Assembly (NCBI GenBank): GCA_017745175.1
Contig: JAGHZY010000010.1
Coordinates: forward strand, 1 to 64,000
Source: Sphingopyxis sp.
GTDB taxonomy: Bacteria > Pseudomonadota > Alphaproteobacteria > Sphingomonadales > Sphingomonadaceae
Length of the DNA stretch: 64,000 nucleotides
Reading direction: 5' to 3'
A model generated the notes under the pieces. That model saw only the letters and a list, made by a program, of their open reading frames with translations, made no database searches and was not told where the DNA came from. Positions 1 to 9,426 of this stretch are shown here, in pieces (within the stretch, counting starts at the first letter, position 1; each line of letters starts with the position of its first letter). The position numbers and the translations under genes are program-made.

Positions 1-86
1 CGCTGGTGTCGGTCAGCGGCAGTTCGAGATAGTCCGCGATCGCACGGGCCAGCGGCAGGTTGCTGTTGCCGGAGATGAGTTTCATG
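1..86 (-). CDS. prs: ribose-phosphate pyrophosphokinase, N-terminal fragment (continues off left edge)
   Basis: Reverse-complement translation MKLISGNSNLPLARAIADYLELPLTDTS matches the N-terminus of PRPP synthetases. Confidence 0.85.
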
Positions 87-160
87 GGGTGCAAGGCCCT
101 TTCGCGCGCGGGGGTGGGATTGCGCGCCCCTTAGCCAGCAGAGGCCGCGAGGGGAAGGCC

Positions 161-943
161 CTAAAGCCACCCCGCGGCGCGCAATTGCGGCATCATGTCG
201 CGCGCGACCGGAACTTCATGTCCGCCGGCGAGCGTGATGATCGCGGTCCGGCCGTCGCGGCGCACCGATACGACGGCGTCTTTCGCGACCCACCAGCTTC
301 GATGGACGCGAAGCCCGTCGACCTCGCCCAGCCGCTCGATCGCATCGCGCATGCGCATCAGGATCAGCTCCTCGCGCGCCTCGCCGACGACGCGGACATA
401 ATGATCCTCGCCTTTCAGTGCGCGCACGGTGCCGAAGCCCGGCGGAAGCGGAAGCGTCGCGGTGGCCGGGAGCGGCGGTTCCGGCTTGTGCAGTGCGACG
501 GACGAGGGCGTCAGGAGGTCGGCCGCCGGATCGGCGCGCCCGAACAGCGCGGCCATCGTGATGAAGACGACCGCCGAAATGACGCAGATATAGAGGTACA
601 TCGTCCCGAAGCCGGACCAGCCGAGGGTTTCGGCGAAGTCCAGCCGCGTCGCCATCATCGTGATGATCAGGGTCAGCGGGACGCCGGCGACGGCGATCGC
701 GAGCAGCTTGCCGGCGAAACGCGGCAGCCCGGTCGCCTCGCACAGCCAGTTGGCGACGACGCCGGTGGGGCGAAAGAGCATATAGCCCGCGAGCAGCCAG
801 ACCACCCAGCTGACCATCCGCTGCGCGGGCGGCGCGTCAAAGGTGCCGAACGGGCCGAGCAGCCCGATGAGTAGCCCGAGCGCGATCATCATCAGCAGTT
901 CGATCGTCAGCCGCTTCGCCATATCGCGCCTTGTGCGTGCCAT
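161..943 (-). CDS. Membrane protein with C-terminal LytTR DNA-binding domain
   Basis: N-terminal hydrophobic segments followed by LKGEDHYVRVVGEAREELILMRMRDAIERL..VHRSWWVAKDAV, typical LytTR; start trimmed to MARTRRDMAKRL. Confidence 0.8.
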   Translation of the reverse strand: MARTRRDMAKRLTIELLMMIALGLLIGLLGPFGTFDAPPAQRMVSWVVWLLAGYMLFRPTGVVANWLCEATGLPRFAGKLLAIAVAGVPLTLIITMMATRLDFAETLGWSGFGTMYLYICVISAVVFITMAALFGRADPAADLLTPSSVALHKPEPPLPATATLPLPPGFGTVRALKGEDHYVRVVGEAREELILMRMRDAIERLGEVDGLRVHRSWWVAKDAVVSVRRDGRTAIITLAGGHEVPVARDMMPQLRAAGWL

Positions 944-1073
944 TTCACGAAGCGTCAATTGGCCAAACGCCCCGTTTCGCGAAGAAATCCGCCGGTTCGG
1001 CGAAGATGCGATTGCCCGCAAACGGCGCAAGGGCAGGGACGGGGCATCGACGCCATGCAACAGGATTTCACCG

Positions 1074-1574
1074 ATGACCGCTCCCGCCCCGCCCCCCTTC
1101 CGCGCCGCGCATCTTCGCCGCATCGGACTTTTCATGCTGCTGATCGCCGGTGCGATTGCCGGGGCCGCGCTCCTCCGCTCAAGTGGCGGTGGACCGGCCT
1201 ATCAGACCCCGCCGCTCGCGATCTGGGTCCATCTCGCGACGGTCGTTCCCGCGGTACCGCTCGGTGCGTGGCTGCTCTGGCGTCAGCGCAAGGGCGACAT
1301 CGCGCACCGTATCGGCGGGCGCGTCTGGGCATTGCTCATGCTCGTCACCGCGATCGACAGCTTCTGGATCCGCACGATGACCGGCGGCATCGGCCCGATC
1401 CACATCTTCTCGGTGCTGACACTCGTCCAGCTGCCGCGCGCAATCTGGTTCGCGAGGACGCGGCAGATCGATCGCCACCTGAAGACGATGCGCGGCGTCT
1501 TTTTCGGGCTGATCGCCGCCGGCTTTTTCGCGATGGCGCCCGGACGGACGCTGTGGACGTTTCTCTTCGGTTGA
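1074..1574 (+). CDS. DUF2306-like integral membrane protein
   Basis: Four hydrophobic segments; IWVHLATVVPAVPLGAWLLWRQRKGDIAHRIGGRVWALLM. Confidence 0.6.
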   Translation: MTAPAPPPFRAAHLRRIGLFMLLIAGAIAGAALLRSSGGGPAYQTPPLAIWVHLATVVPAVPLGAWLLWRQRKGDIAHRIGGRVWALLMLVTAIDSFWIRTMTGGIGPIHIFSVLTLVQLPRAIWFARTRQIDRHLKTMRGVFFGLIAAGFFAMAPGRTLWTFLFG

Positions 1575-1606
1575 ACGCGACGGCCGGTTGGGCCTAAACC
1601 GCTCGC

Positions 1607-3265
1607 ATGACAAAGCAGCTCTCCATCGTCCTTTCGCAAATGACGCAGATCGTCGGCGATCTCGCCGCCAACGCCGCCGCGATGCGCGAGGTCCGGGCGC
1701 GGCACGGGGATGCCGACCTGATCCTCTATCCCGAGTTGCAACTGATCGGCTATCCGCCCGAAGATCTGGTGCTCAAGCCCGCGCTGGCGGTCCGCGCCGC
1801 GAAACTGCTCGACGAACTCGCCGCCGATACCGCCGACGGCGGCCCGGCGATGCTGGTCGGCTCGGTCGAATATGAAAACGGCCATCTCTACAATATCGTC
1901 GCCTTGCTCGACGGCGGCCGGATCGTCGCGATCCGGCGCAAGCACGAACTGCCCAATTACGGCACCTTCGACGAAAAGCGTGTCTTCGCTCCCGGGCCGC
2001 TTCCCGACCTCGTCGAATGGCGCGGGGTGAAACTGGGCCTGCCGATCTGCGAGGACGGCTGGTTGCCGAAGGTCAGCCGGCACCTTGCCGCGCAAGGGGC
2101 CGAACTGCTGATCTCGGTCAACGGCAGCCCGTACGAGATCGACAAGGACGATCGCCGCCTGACGCAGGTCTTTGCGGGCCGCGTCGCCGAAACGAAATTG
2201 CCGCTCATTTTCCTCAACCGTATCGGCGGGCAGGACGAACTGGTCTTCGATGGCTGCTCGTTCATCCTCAACGGCGACGGATCGACCGCGCACCGGCTGA
2301 CCGACTGGGAACCGGAGGAGCGCATGACGCGCTGGACGAAGGGCGCGAGCGGTTGGACGTGCGAGTCGGGCGTGATCGCCGAATGGGAGGCGCATCCGGC
2401 CGACATCTACAGCGCGATGATCCTGTCGCTGCGCGACTATGTCGAGCGCAACCGTTTTCCCGGCGTCGTGCTCGGCTTGTCGGGCGGGATCGACTCGGCG
2501 ATCTGCGCCGCGATCGCCGCCGACGCGCTCGGCCCCGACAAGGTCTGGTGCGTGATGCTGCCGAGCCGTTTCACCAGCGCGGCGAGTCTCGACGACGCGG
2601 CGGGCTGTGCGGCGATGATCGGATGCCGCCTCGACACGATCCCGATCGCTGCCGCGGTCGACGCGTTCGATACGATGCTCGCAGGGAGCTTCGCCGACCG
2701 CGACGTCGACACGACCGAAGAGAATGTCCAGTCGCGCATCCGCGGCGTGACCCTGATGGCGCTCAGCAACAAATTCGGCCCGATGTTGCTCACCACGGGG
2801 AACAAGAGCGAGATGAGCGTCGGCTATGCGACCATCTACGGCGACATGGCGGGCGGCTATAATCCGCTCAAGGACGCGTACAAGATGACGGTTTTCGCGC
2901 TTGCGAAGTGGCGCAACGAAAACATACCCCGCCTGTCGCGCAACGCGGTGACGCCGGTGATGCCGGGTACGATCGTCACCAAGCCGCCGAGCGCCGAGCT
3001 GCGCCCCGACCAGAAGGACGAGGACAGCCTGCCGTCCTATGCCGATCTTGACCGTATGCTCCACATGCTCGTCGAAGAGGAAGCGAGCGTCGACGATGTC
3101 GTGGCGAAATATGGTTTCGATCGCGATGCGGTCGTGCGGATCGAGCGTCTGCTGATGCTCGCCGAGTACAAGCGCCGGCAGGCGCCGCCGGGGGTGAAAT
3201 TGTCGACGCGTAACTTCGGCCGCGACCGGCGCTATCCGATCACGCACGGATTCCGGACGGGATGA
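1607..3265 (+). CDS. nadE: Glutamine-dependent NAD+ synthetase
   Basis: Nitrilase domain (YPELQLIGYPPEDL, LGLPICEDGW) fused to NAD synthase (GLSGGIDSAICAAIAADALG). Confidence 0.95.
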   Translation: MTKQLSIVLSQMTQIVGDLAANAAAMREVRARHGDADLILYPELQLIGYPPEDLVLKPALAVRAAKLLDELAADTADGGPAMLVGSVEYENGHLYNIVALLDGGRIVAIRRKHELPNYGTFDEKRVFAPGPLPDLVEWRGVKLGLPICEDGWLPKVSRHLAAQGAELLISVNGSPYEIDKDDRRLTQVFAGRVAETKLPLIFLNRIGGQDELVFDGCSFILNGDGSTAHRLTDWEPEERMTRWTKGASGWTCESGVIAEWEAHPADIYSAMILSLRDYVERNRFPGVVLGLSGGIDSAICAAIAADALGPDKVWCVMLPSRFTSAASLDDAAGCAAMIGCRLDTIPIAAAVDAFDTMLAGSFADRDVDTTEENVQSRIRGVTLMALSNKFGPMLLTTGNKSEMSVGYATIYGDMAGGYNPLKDAYKMTVFALAKWRNENIPRLSRNAVTPVMPGTIVTKPPSAELRPDQKDEDSLPSYADLDRMLHMLVEEEASVDDVVAKYGFDRDAVVRIERLLMLAEYKRRQAPPGVKLSTRNFGRDRRYPITHGFRTG

Positions 3266-3681
3266 TCCTCCCTCTTTTACTGATGTTCGTCGCGCCGCCC
3301 GAAGCGCCATGCGAATATTGTGCGGCGATATTCGACGATGTCCGCCTCAATGCGATGATCGGCAACGGCAACCTCGAGGTCAGCTCCGAATGGGCCGGGG
3401 GTCGCCACGGAGACGATGTTTCGATCAGGATCGAAGACCTGAATTGCCCCGAAAGTCGCAAGCGCAGGAAATGCAGCTTCACGCTGCGCCGGATGCTGAT
3501 CCGGAACGGCATCGAGGCAGCCGACCCGACCCTGCCCGAACGGCTGCGCTGCATGGCTATGGTGAAATGGTTCGATTCCGGGGGTGACGCGGGATGGGGC
3601 GTCGAGCATTCGCCGCCGCGGCGTGACAGGGGCCATTCGACCAGGTCCATGACGTGCAAGAGAATCGAAACGGGCGCATGA
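3262..3681 (+). CDS. Hypothetical protein, possible signal peptide
   Basis: ORF overlaps the nadE stop by 4 nt (ATGA); hydrophobic N-terminus MILPLLLMFVAPPEAP; no recognised family. Confidence 0.4.
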   Translation: MILPLLLMFVAPPEAPCEYCAAIFDDVRLNAMIGNGNLEVSSEWAGGRHGDDVSIRIEDLNCPESRKRRKCSFTLRRMLIRNGIEAADPTLPERLRCMAMVKWFDSGGDAGWGVEHSPPRRDRGHSTRSMTCKRIETGA

Positions 3682-3778
3682 CCGTCGCGGCCTGCTTCGC
3701 TCCCTCGCCGACCCGGCCGCCTTCACGCCGGCGGCATCTGTGGTTTCCGGAGAGCGTGTCGTGCAAGGGGGAGAAGAA

Positions 3779-4198
3779 ATGGCTTTGACCGGACCCGCGG
3801 CACCGGCGCCGCGCGCGGCGCAGGCTTTCGAGGCGTTGCGGATCGTCGTTGCGATCCTCATCCTGATCCACGGCGTCTACCGGCTCACGACCGGCGGGGT
3901 GGCGATCTTCGGTGTCTGGCTCGATAGCATCGGCTTTCCCTTCGGTTATGGCTGGGCAACGGCGGTAACGCTGTACGAACTGGCCGGCCCCGCGCTGATG
4001 CTGACGCGCCGCTGGACGAGCCTCGCCGCGCTCGGTCATGCTGGCATATTGACGCTCGGCCTGATCCTTGTCCACCTGCCCGCGGGCTGGTTCGTCGTCG
4101 GCGCGGGGCGCAACGGCGTCGAATATAGCGTGCTGCTGCTCGCCTCGCTGCTCGCCATCGCATGGGTCTATTGGCCGGGACGAAGGCCGGACTGCTGA
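3779..4198 (+). CDS. DoxX-like membrane protein
   Basis: Multi-TM ORF; good RBS (gggggagaag) upstream of ATG at 3779. Confidence 0.6.
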   Translation: MALTGPAAPAPRAAQAFEALRIVVAILILIHGVYRLTTGGVAIFGVWLDSIGFPFGYGWATAVTLYELAGPALMLTRRWTSLAALGHAGILTLGLILVHLPAGWFVVGAGRNGVEYSVLLLASLLAIAWVYWPGRRPDC

Positions 4199-4201
4199 TC
4201 C

Positions 4202-4405
4202 ATGGCGAACTGGCTCACGGGCGTCGGCTATGCGCTTTCGATCGTCAGCGTCGCGCTGCTCGCGTGGGTCGCATGGCCCGCGCCGGACGAAGATCGCGCG
4301 TTGGCCGTGGCGGTCGTCGCCGGCGCCGCCTTGTCGGTGATCGGCATGGCGATGCGCTGGGCGGCGCATCTCATCATGCACCGCAAGATCGAGGAAGACG
4401 ACTGA
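4202..4405 (+). CDS. Small two-TM membrane protein
   Basis: 67 aa, two hydrophobic stretches, directly downstream of the DoxX-like ORF. Confidence 0.5.
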   Translation: MANWLTGVGYALSIVSVALLAWVAWPAPDEDRALAVAVVAGAALSVIGMAMRWAAHLIMHRKIEEDD

Positions 4406-4438
4406 CGGCGCGCGATTATACGGCTATAGGCGCCGCCC

Positions 4439-5749
4439 ATGATCGTCACGACCCGCTTTGCCCCCTCGCCGACCGGCATCCTGCATGTCGGCAATGTCCG
4501 CACCGCGCTCCACAACTGGCTGTGGGCCCGAAAGCATGGCGGGCGCTTTCTGCTGCGCATCGACGACACCGATCTCGAGCGTTCGAAAGAGGAATATGTC
4601 GAGGGCATTCGCGCCGATCTCGCATGGCTCGGGCTCGATATCGACGGCGAGGAGCGGCAGTCGGCGCGCTTTGCGCTTTACGAGGCCGAGTTTGAAAAAC
4701 TGAAGGCGGCAGGGCGCGTCTACGCCTGTTACGAAACGCCCGAGGAACTCGACATTCGGCGTAAGGTGCTGCTCTCGCGCGGACTGCCGCCGGTGTACGA
4801 GCGCAAGTCCGAGGGCGCGCCGGTACCCGAGGGTATCGCCCCGCACTGGCGCTTCCGCCTCGACCATGACGCGCCGATCGAGTGGGCCGACATGGTCCGC
4901 GGGCCGCAACATTTCGAACCGAAAACGATGTCCGACCCGGTGGTGCGCCGCGCCGACGGTAGCTGGCTCTACCTGCTGCCGAGCGTGATCGACGACATCG
5001 CGATGGGCATTTCGCACGTGGTGCGCGGCGAGGATCATGTGTCGAACACCGCTGCGCAGATTCAGATGTTCGAGGCGCTCGGCGCCGCGCCGCCCGCCTT
5101 CGCGCACGAGGCGCTGCTGGTCGGGACCGAAGGCAAATTGTCGAAGCGTCTCGGCTCGCTTGGCATGGCGAATCTGCGCGATGCGGGGATCGAGCCGATC
5201 GCGCTCGTCGCGCTGCTCGCGCGCCTCGGCACCAGCGACCCGGTCGAGCCGGTGACCTCACCCGAGCCGCTGGTCGAAAGCATCGACTTCGCACGCTTCG
5301 GCCGCGCGCCCGCGCGCTTCGACGAGGCCGAGCTGGCATTGCTGGGCCAGAAGATCCTGCATCACACCGACCATGGTGCGGTCGCCGACCGCCTGCCCGC
5401 TGCGATCACCGCGGCGCGCTGGAACGCGATCCGCCCCAATCTGATGACGGTGGCCGAGGCGGCCGGATGGGTGCCGGTGTTCGACGGCCCCTTTGCGCCG
5501 CCGCCGGCCGGGGACGGCGACGGTCCGGTGCTCGCTGCGGCCGCCGCCGCAGCTCCGGGCATCGACTGGGAAGCCGACCCCTGGCATTCACTCACCGCCG
5601 CGGTGAAGGAGGCGACCGGTGCCAAGGGGCGCGCGCTGTTTCTGCCACTGCGTCGAGCGCTCACGGGACGCGACCATGGCCCCGACATGGCCGAGCTGCT
5701 CCCGCTGATCGCAAAGGACGAGGCGGTGGTACGGCTTTCCGCCGCCTAG
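4439..5749 (+). CDS. gltX: Glutamyl-tRNA synthetase
   Basis: RFAPSPTGILHVGNVRTALHNWLWARKHGGRFLLRIDDTD and KLSKR motif. Confidence 0.95.
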   Translation: MIVTTRFAPSPTGILHVGNVRTALHNWLWARKHGGRFLLRIDDTDLERSKEEYVEGIRADLAWLGLDIDGEERQSARFALYEAEFEKLKAAGRVYACYETPEELDIRRKVLLSRGLPPVYERKSEGAPVPEGIAPHWRFRLDHDAPIEWADMVRGPQHFEPKTMSDPVVRRADGSWLYLLPSVIDDIAMGISHVVRGEDHVSNTAAQIQMFEALGAAPPAFAHEALLVGTEGKLSKRLGSLGMANLRDAGIEPIALVALLARLGTSDPVEPVTSPEPLVESIDFARFGRAPARFDEAELALLGQKILHHTDHGAVADRLPAAITAARWNAIRPNLMTVAEAAGWVPVFDGPFAPPPAGDGDGPVLAAAAAAAPGIDWEADPWHSLTAAVKEATGAKGRALFLPLRRALTGRDHGPDMAELLPLIAKDEAVVRLSAA

Positions 5750-5790
5750 CCGGCTCCGCACCCCGCGATCATTCTTGCCTACCGATCCGC

Positions 5791-5820
5791 TTGACAAGCA
5801 AAGTGATGTTATAATATCAC
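5791..5820 (+). promoter_or_regulatory. Promoter with overlapping 18-bp near-palindrome
   Basis: TTGACA (5791-5796) and TATAAT/TAATAT in GTGATGTTATAATATCAC (5803-5820), palindromic except one G-T pair. Confidence 0.6.
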
Positions 5821-5891
5821 CTGATCTTGACCTGGCCGGTTATGACGGTCGGAACGCCGTGAGGCCGGGTCGACAGGCAAGGAGAGAGGCC

Positions 5892-6629
5892 ATGACCCTG
5901 ATACCCCTGATTTCGGCGATTGTCGCGGCGCCCGAAGCGACCGCCGCGCCGGCCGGTGCATCCGTTGTTCCGCCGCGCGCCAGTTACGGCAGCGATACCC
6001 GCCATCACCCGTTCGCGGCATTGTTCGCCGTCGGATTGCCCGCGGCACTGGTCGCTGGGGTGGCGCTGTCGCCAATGATCATCATCGACGAACCGGCGAC
6101 TTCCACGCCGCCGTGGAAATCGATCACGCTGCCCAAGCCGAAGCTCCCCGAACCGCAGCCTGATCCCAAGCCGCAGCACCGGCAGCAACAACCGCAATTG
6201 ACCGCGCCGCCAAGCCCGCTTCCGCCGATAGCACAGGACCCGCCGGAGGCGCCGTCGCTGCCGCCTTATGTCCCGCCTGCGGGAACCGGCACGGGGCCGT
6301 CGGTCACGGTCGATCCGCCGGTGATCCCGGTCAAGCCCAAGCTCGTGCTCGCCGAGCTTGATTCGCGTTTCGCCGGCGCCTTTCAGCCCGACTATCCGCC
6401 CCGCGAGCAGCATGGCGGGATCGAGGGTGCCGCGAAGGTGCGCGTCCTCATCGGCACCGACGGACGCGTGAAGGCGGTCGAACTCGTCAGCACCGACAGC
6501 CCTGGTTTCTTCGAGGCTACCAAGCGCCGCGCGCTCGCCAAATGGCGCTTCAGGCCCGCCACGCGTGGCGGCGTGCCCGAGGAAAGCTGGAAGGTGATGA
6601 CTGTCCGGTTCGAAATCCGGAACGCCTGA
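5892..6629 (+). CDS. TonB-like energy transducer
   Basis: N-terminal TM, Pro/Lys-rich linker, C-terminal TonB fold (PDYPPREQHGGIEGAAKVRVLIGTDGRVKAVELVSTDSPGFFEATKRRALAKWRFRPA); RBS ggagagagg. Confidence 0.85.
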   Translation: MTLIPLISAIVAAPEATAAPAGASVVPPRASYGSDTRHHPFAALFAVGLPAALVAGVALSPMIIIDEPATSTPPWKSITLPKPKLPEPQPDPKPQHRQQQPQLTAPPSPLPPIAQDPPEAPSLPPYVPPAGTGTGPSVTVDPPVIPVKPKLVLAELDSRFAGAFQPDYPPREQHGGIEGAAKVRVLIGTDGRVKAVELVSTDSPGFFEATKRRALAKWRFRPATRGGVPEESWKVMTVRFEIRNA

Positions 6630-6649
6630 AGTTCCAAACCCACCCCTCC

Positions 6650-6678
6650 CGGGCGGGCGGTCCTGTGCCGCCCGCCCG
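6650..6678 (+). terminator. Intrinsic-terminator-like hairpin downstream of the TonB-like gene
   Basis: Perfect 11-bp stem CGGGCGGGCGG/CCGCCCGCCCG with 7-nt loop; weak T tract. Confidence 0.6.
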
Positions 6679-6845
6679 TTCCTTTCGCTTGACAGAAAGG
6701 CCGAATCCCGCCAAAGGCGCCCGGATATTGGGGGCGGCGCCTCGTGCGCGGCCCTCTATGTTTTTCACACCAACGTCGGGGCCCCTAGTCCCGCGGCATC
6801 CATCGGACCTCCGGCGGATGTGCAGTTACTTCGAGGAACAGGGCC

Positions 6846-7013
6846 ATGGCCAAGCCGACGACCGTCAAGATCAAGCTGGTGAGCACCGCCGACACGGGCT
6901 TTTTCTATGTCACCAAGAAAAATCCGCGCACGATGACCGAAAAGATGTCGGTGCGGAAGTACGACCCGCGTGCGCGCAAGCACGTCGAGTTCAAGGAAGC
7001 CAAGATCAAGTGA
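6846..7013 (+). CDS. rpmG: 50S ribosomal protein L33
   Basis: 55 aa [55 protein letters not shown] (not in supplied ORF track because of size). Confidence 0.95.
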   Translation: MAKPTTVKIKLVSTADTGFFYVTKKNPRTMTEKMSVRKYDPRARKHVEFKEAKIK

Positions 7014-7081
7014 TCATTCTCCCGTGCGGCAGTCCCGCGCGGTCTGAGGATACGCTATCCCGGACATGATCCGGGATCCGG

Positions 7082-7108
7082 AAAGGGTGGCCTTGCGCCG
7101 CCCTTTTT
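7082..7108 (+). terminator. Rho-independent terminator of rpmG
   Basis: AAAGGGTGGC-CTTGC-GCCGCCCTTTTT hairpin followed by T run. Confidence 0.8.
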
Positions 7109-7136
7109 CATGTGCCCGCGTCGTGCGTCGCGCGGG

Positions 7137-7622
7137 TCAGGCGTCGCGAAGGGGGCGCCGCGCTGCCTCGTTCTCGACGATGTGGCGGATCGTGATCAGC
7201 GTCTTGAACGAATGAACGCCCTTGTCCTCGCCGAGCGCGCGCCGCGTGAAGCGGTCGTAATCCTCCATCGTCCCGACCTGGACCTTCAGCAGGAAGTCGT
7301 CGTCGCCGGTCACGTCCCATGCGCCGGTAATCTCGGGGTGGCGCACGATCTCGCGGGCGAAACTGTCCATCGTCTGCGGTCCGGCCTGCTGCATCTGCAC
7401 GAGCACATGCATGGTGAGCGCCGACCCGGTCAGCGCCGGATTGACCACCGCAATATCGGCGACGATCACCTTCTCCTCGCGCAGGCGGCGCAGGCGGCGC
7501 AGCACCGCGGACAGCGACAGCCCAACCTTGTCGGCGAGTATGCGCGCGGGCTGCAGATTATCCTCGCGCACCAGCGCGAGCAGGCGGCGGTCGAAGTCGT
7601 CCAAGTCGATCATTTTTCGCAT
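7137..7622 (-). CDS. Lrp/AsnC family transcriptional regulator
   Basis: MIDLDDFDRRLLALVREDNLQPARILADKVGLSLSAVLRRLRRL plus AsnC ligand domain. Confidence 0.9.
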   Translation of the reverse strand: MRKMIDLDDFDRRLLALVREDNLQPARILADKVGLSLSAVLRRLRRLREEKVIVADIAVVNPALTGSALTMHVLVQMQQAGPQTMDSFAREIVRHPEITGAWDVTGDDDFLLKVQVGTMEDYDRFTRRALGEDKGVHSFKTLITIRHIVENEAARRPLRDA

Positions 7623-7758
7623 GAATTGCACTATAGCGCGAAAATTAGTCGCCGATATGGTCAATTTCGGCGCCAATCGCCGCGCCCGCGGACGTAGAAG
7701 GATCGCGTCCGGGCCGCTCTCCCCCATCCCTTGCCGGCCCGGACGCAGGAGATATCCC

Positions 7759-7881
7759 ATGACTCGTACCGCACCCGAACCGAACTGGATTCAGCGTCTG
7801 TGGACTTCGGTGATCGAGGCCTCGGCCGCCGCGGTCGCCGTTCATTATCGCGCGCCCTGGGAGGGCCGGGCTTCGCGCTGA
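7759..7881 (+). CDS. Small hypothetical protein (40 aa)
   Basis: ATG preceded by aggagatatccc; MTRTAPEPNWIQRLWTSVIEASAAAVAVHYRAPWEGRASR; divergent to the Lrp gene. Confidence 0.4.
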   Translation: MTRTAPEPNWIQRLWTSVIEASAAAVAVHYRAPWEGRASR

Positions 7882-8060
7882 AGCCCGTCTTCCGCGCTCG
7901 GCGGCCGTCGGCGAACCAAGCCAACCGGTCCGATGCTTCCCGTCGGAATCGTCGCGAAACAAAATATGCGTCGCTAAAGGGGCGATATCCGGGCATCGAT
8001 CCCGACGGATGCCGTTGTCATTCGATGGCCGGTGTCGCCCGCCGTCGGCCGGGGCACGGA

Positions 8061-8423
8061 TCAGGCAAACGCCCCGACGCTCTCGATGAACCTGATCACC
8101 GAAATCGGCTTCGAGACATAGGCTTCGGCGCCCGCGGCCTTGATCTGCTCCTCGTCGCCCTTCCCTGCATAGGCGGTGACCGCCATGATCGGCACTGCGC
8201 GCAGCGTCAGGTCGGCCTTCATCTGCCCGATCAGCTCGAGCCCCGACACATGCGGTAGCTGGATATCCATGATGATCAGGTCGGGCGCGATCTCGCGCGC
8301 CTTCGCCAGCGCATCGCGCCCGTCGCGCACCGGATGCGCGCTGTAGCCATGGGCATTGAGCAGGTCGCAGAACAGGCGAAGGTTGAGCTCATTATCCTCG
8401 ACGACCAGGATGGTCTTGCCCAT
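8061..8423 (-). CDS. divK: Single-domain response regulator, DivK-like
   Basis: MGKTILVVEDNELNLRLFCDLLNAHGY..DLIIMDIQLPHVSGLELIGQMK..KPISVIRFIESV. Confidence 0.8.
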   Translation of the reverse strand: MGKTILVVEDNELNLRLFCDLLNAHGYSAHPVRDGRDALAKAREIAPDLIIMDIQLPHVSGLELIGQMKADLTLRAVPIMAVTAYAGKGDEEQIKAAGAEAYVSKPISVIRFIESVGAFA

Positions 8424-8510
8424 GTGCGTTCCGTTCCCCACCTTGCGTGCGCGGCCCGTTTAGGCGAATCGGCCACATGACACAATTGCATCGCGACGAA
8501 GGAAACCCGG

Positions 8511-8774
8511 TTGCTTGAGGATGATGCCGCGCTGGCGCTTCACGCGCTCGGCTGGATCTTGAACGATGAGCCGCGCGCCGAAAGGCTGCTTGCGCTCACG
8601 GGACTCGCGCCCGATGATCTGCGCGCCTCGCTCGGCGAACGCGCGACGCTCGCGGCGATCCTGACTTTCCTCACGGGCCACGAAAACGACCTTGTCGCCT
8701 GCGCCGATGCGTTGCAGGTGCCGCCCGCGAGCATCGCCGCCGCAGCCCACAGACTCGAAGGAACGATCGCATGA
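8511..8774 (+). CDS. DUF3572-like protein
   Basis: 87 aa, ALHALGWILNDEPRAERLLALTGLAPDDLRASL; TTG start; next to divK-like gene, an arrangement known in alphaproteobacteria. Confidence 0.7.
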   Translation: MLEDDAALALHALGWILNDEPRAERLLALTGLAPDDLRASLGERATLAAILTFLTGHENDLVACADALQVPPASIAAAAHRLEGTIA

Positions 8775-9412
8775 ACCGTCCGCTCGTCATCACCGATTGC
8801 GACGAGGTGCTGATGCACATGGTCGTGCCCTTTGCCGAATGGGTCGACGCCGAACATGGCGTGATCTTCCGCATCGAGGATGCAAGCTTTGCCAATGCGC
8901 TGAAGCGCAAGGAATGCGGCACGCCGCTCGAGGCGGCCGAAGTATGGCCCTTGCTCGACGGCTTCTTCCGGAAGGAAATGACGCGGCAATATCCGATCGC
9001 GGGAGCCCTGGCGGCAATGGCCGGGATCGGCGCCGAAGCGGATATCGTCGTCCTCACCAACGTCGGCCCCGAGCATCAGCAGGCGCGGATCGAGCAACTT
9101 GCGCTCCACGACTTCCACGCGCCGGTGATCGGCAGCCGCGGCGGCAAGGGTCAGCCGGTGCGCCGCCTGATCGAGGAATACAGGCCTTCGGTCACGGTGT
9201 TCATCGACGATCTGGCGGGCCATCATCAATCGGTCGCGCATGAGGCTCCCGACGTCTGGCGCCTCCATCTCGTCGGCGAGCCTGCGATCGCGGACAAGAT
9301 CGCGCCAGCGCCTTACGCCCATGCGCGAATCGACGATTGGAAAGAGGCGCAGCGCTGGATATTGGCGCGCCTTGCCGAAAACATTCCCGCCCCGGCTCCC
9401 GAGCCGGTTTAA
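8771..9412 (+). CDS. HAD-superfamily-like hydrolase
   Basis: N-terminal VITDCDEVLMHMVVPFAEWVD; IVVLTNVG; TVFIDDL. Confidence 0.65.
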   Translation: MNRPLVITDCDEVLMHMVVPFAEWVDAEHGVIFRIEDASFANALKRKECGTPLEAAEVWPLLDGFFRKEMTRQYPIAGALAAMAGIGAEADIVVLTNVGPEHQQARIEQLALHDFHAPVIGSRGGKGQPVRRLIEEYRPSVTVFIDDLAGHHQSVAHEAPDVWRLHLVGEPAIADKIAPAPYAHARIDDWKEAQRWILARLAENIPAPAPEPV

Positions 9413-9426
9413 TCAAGGAACGACCC

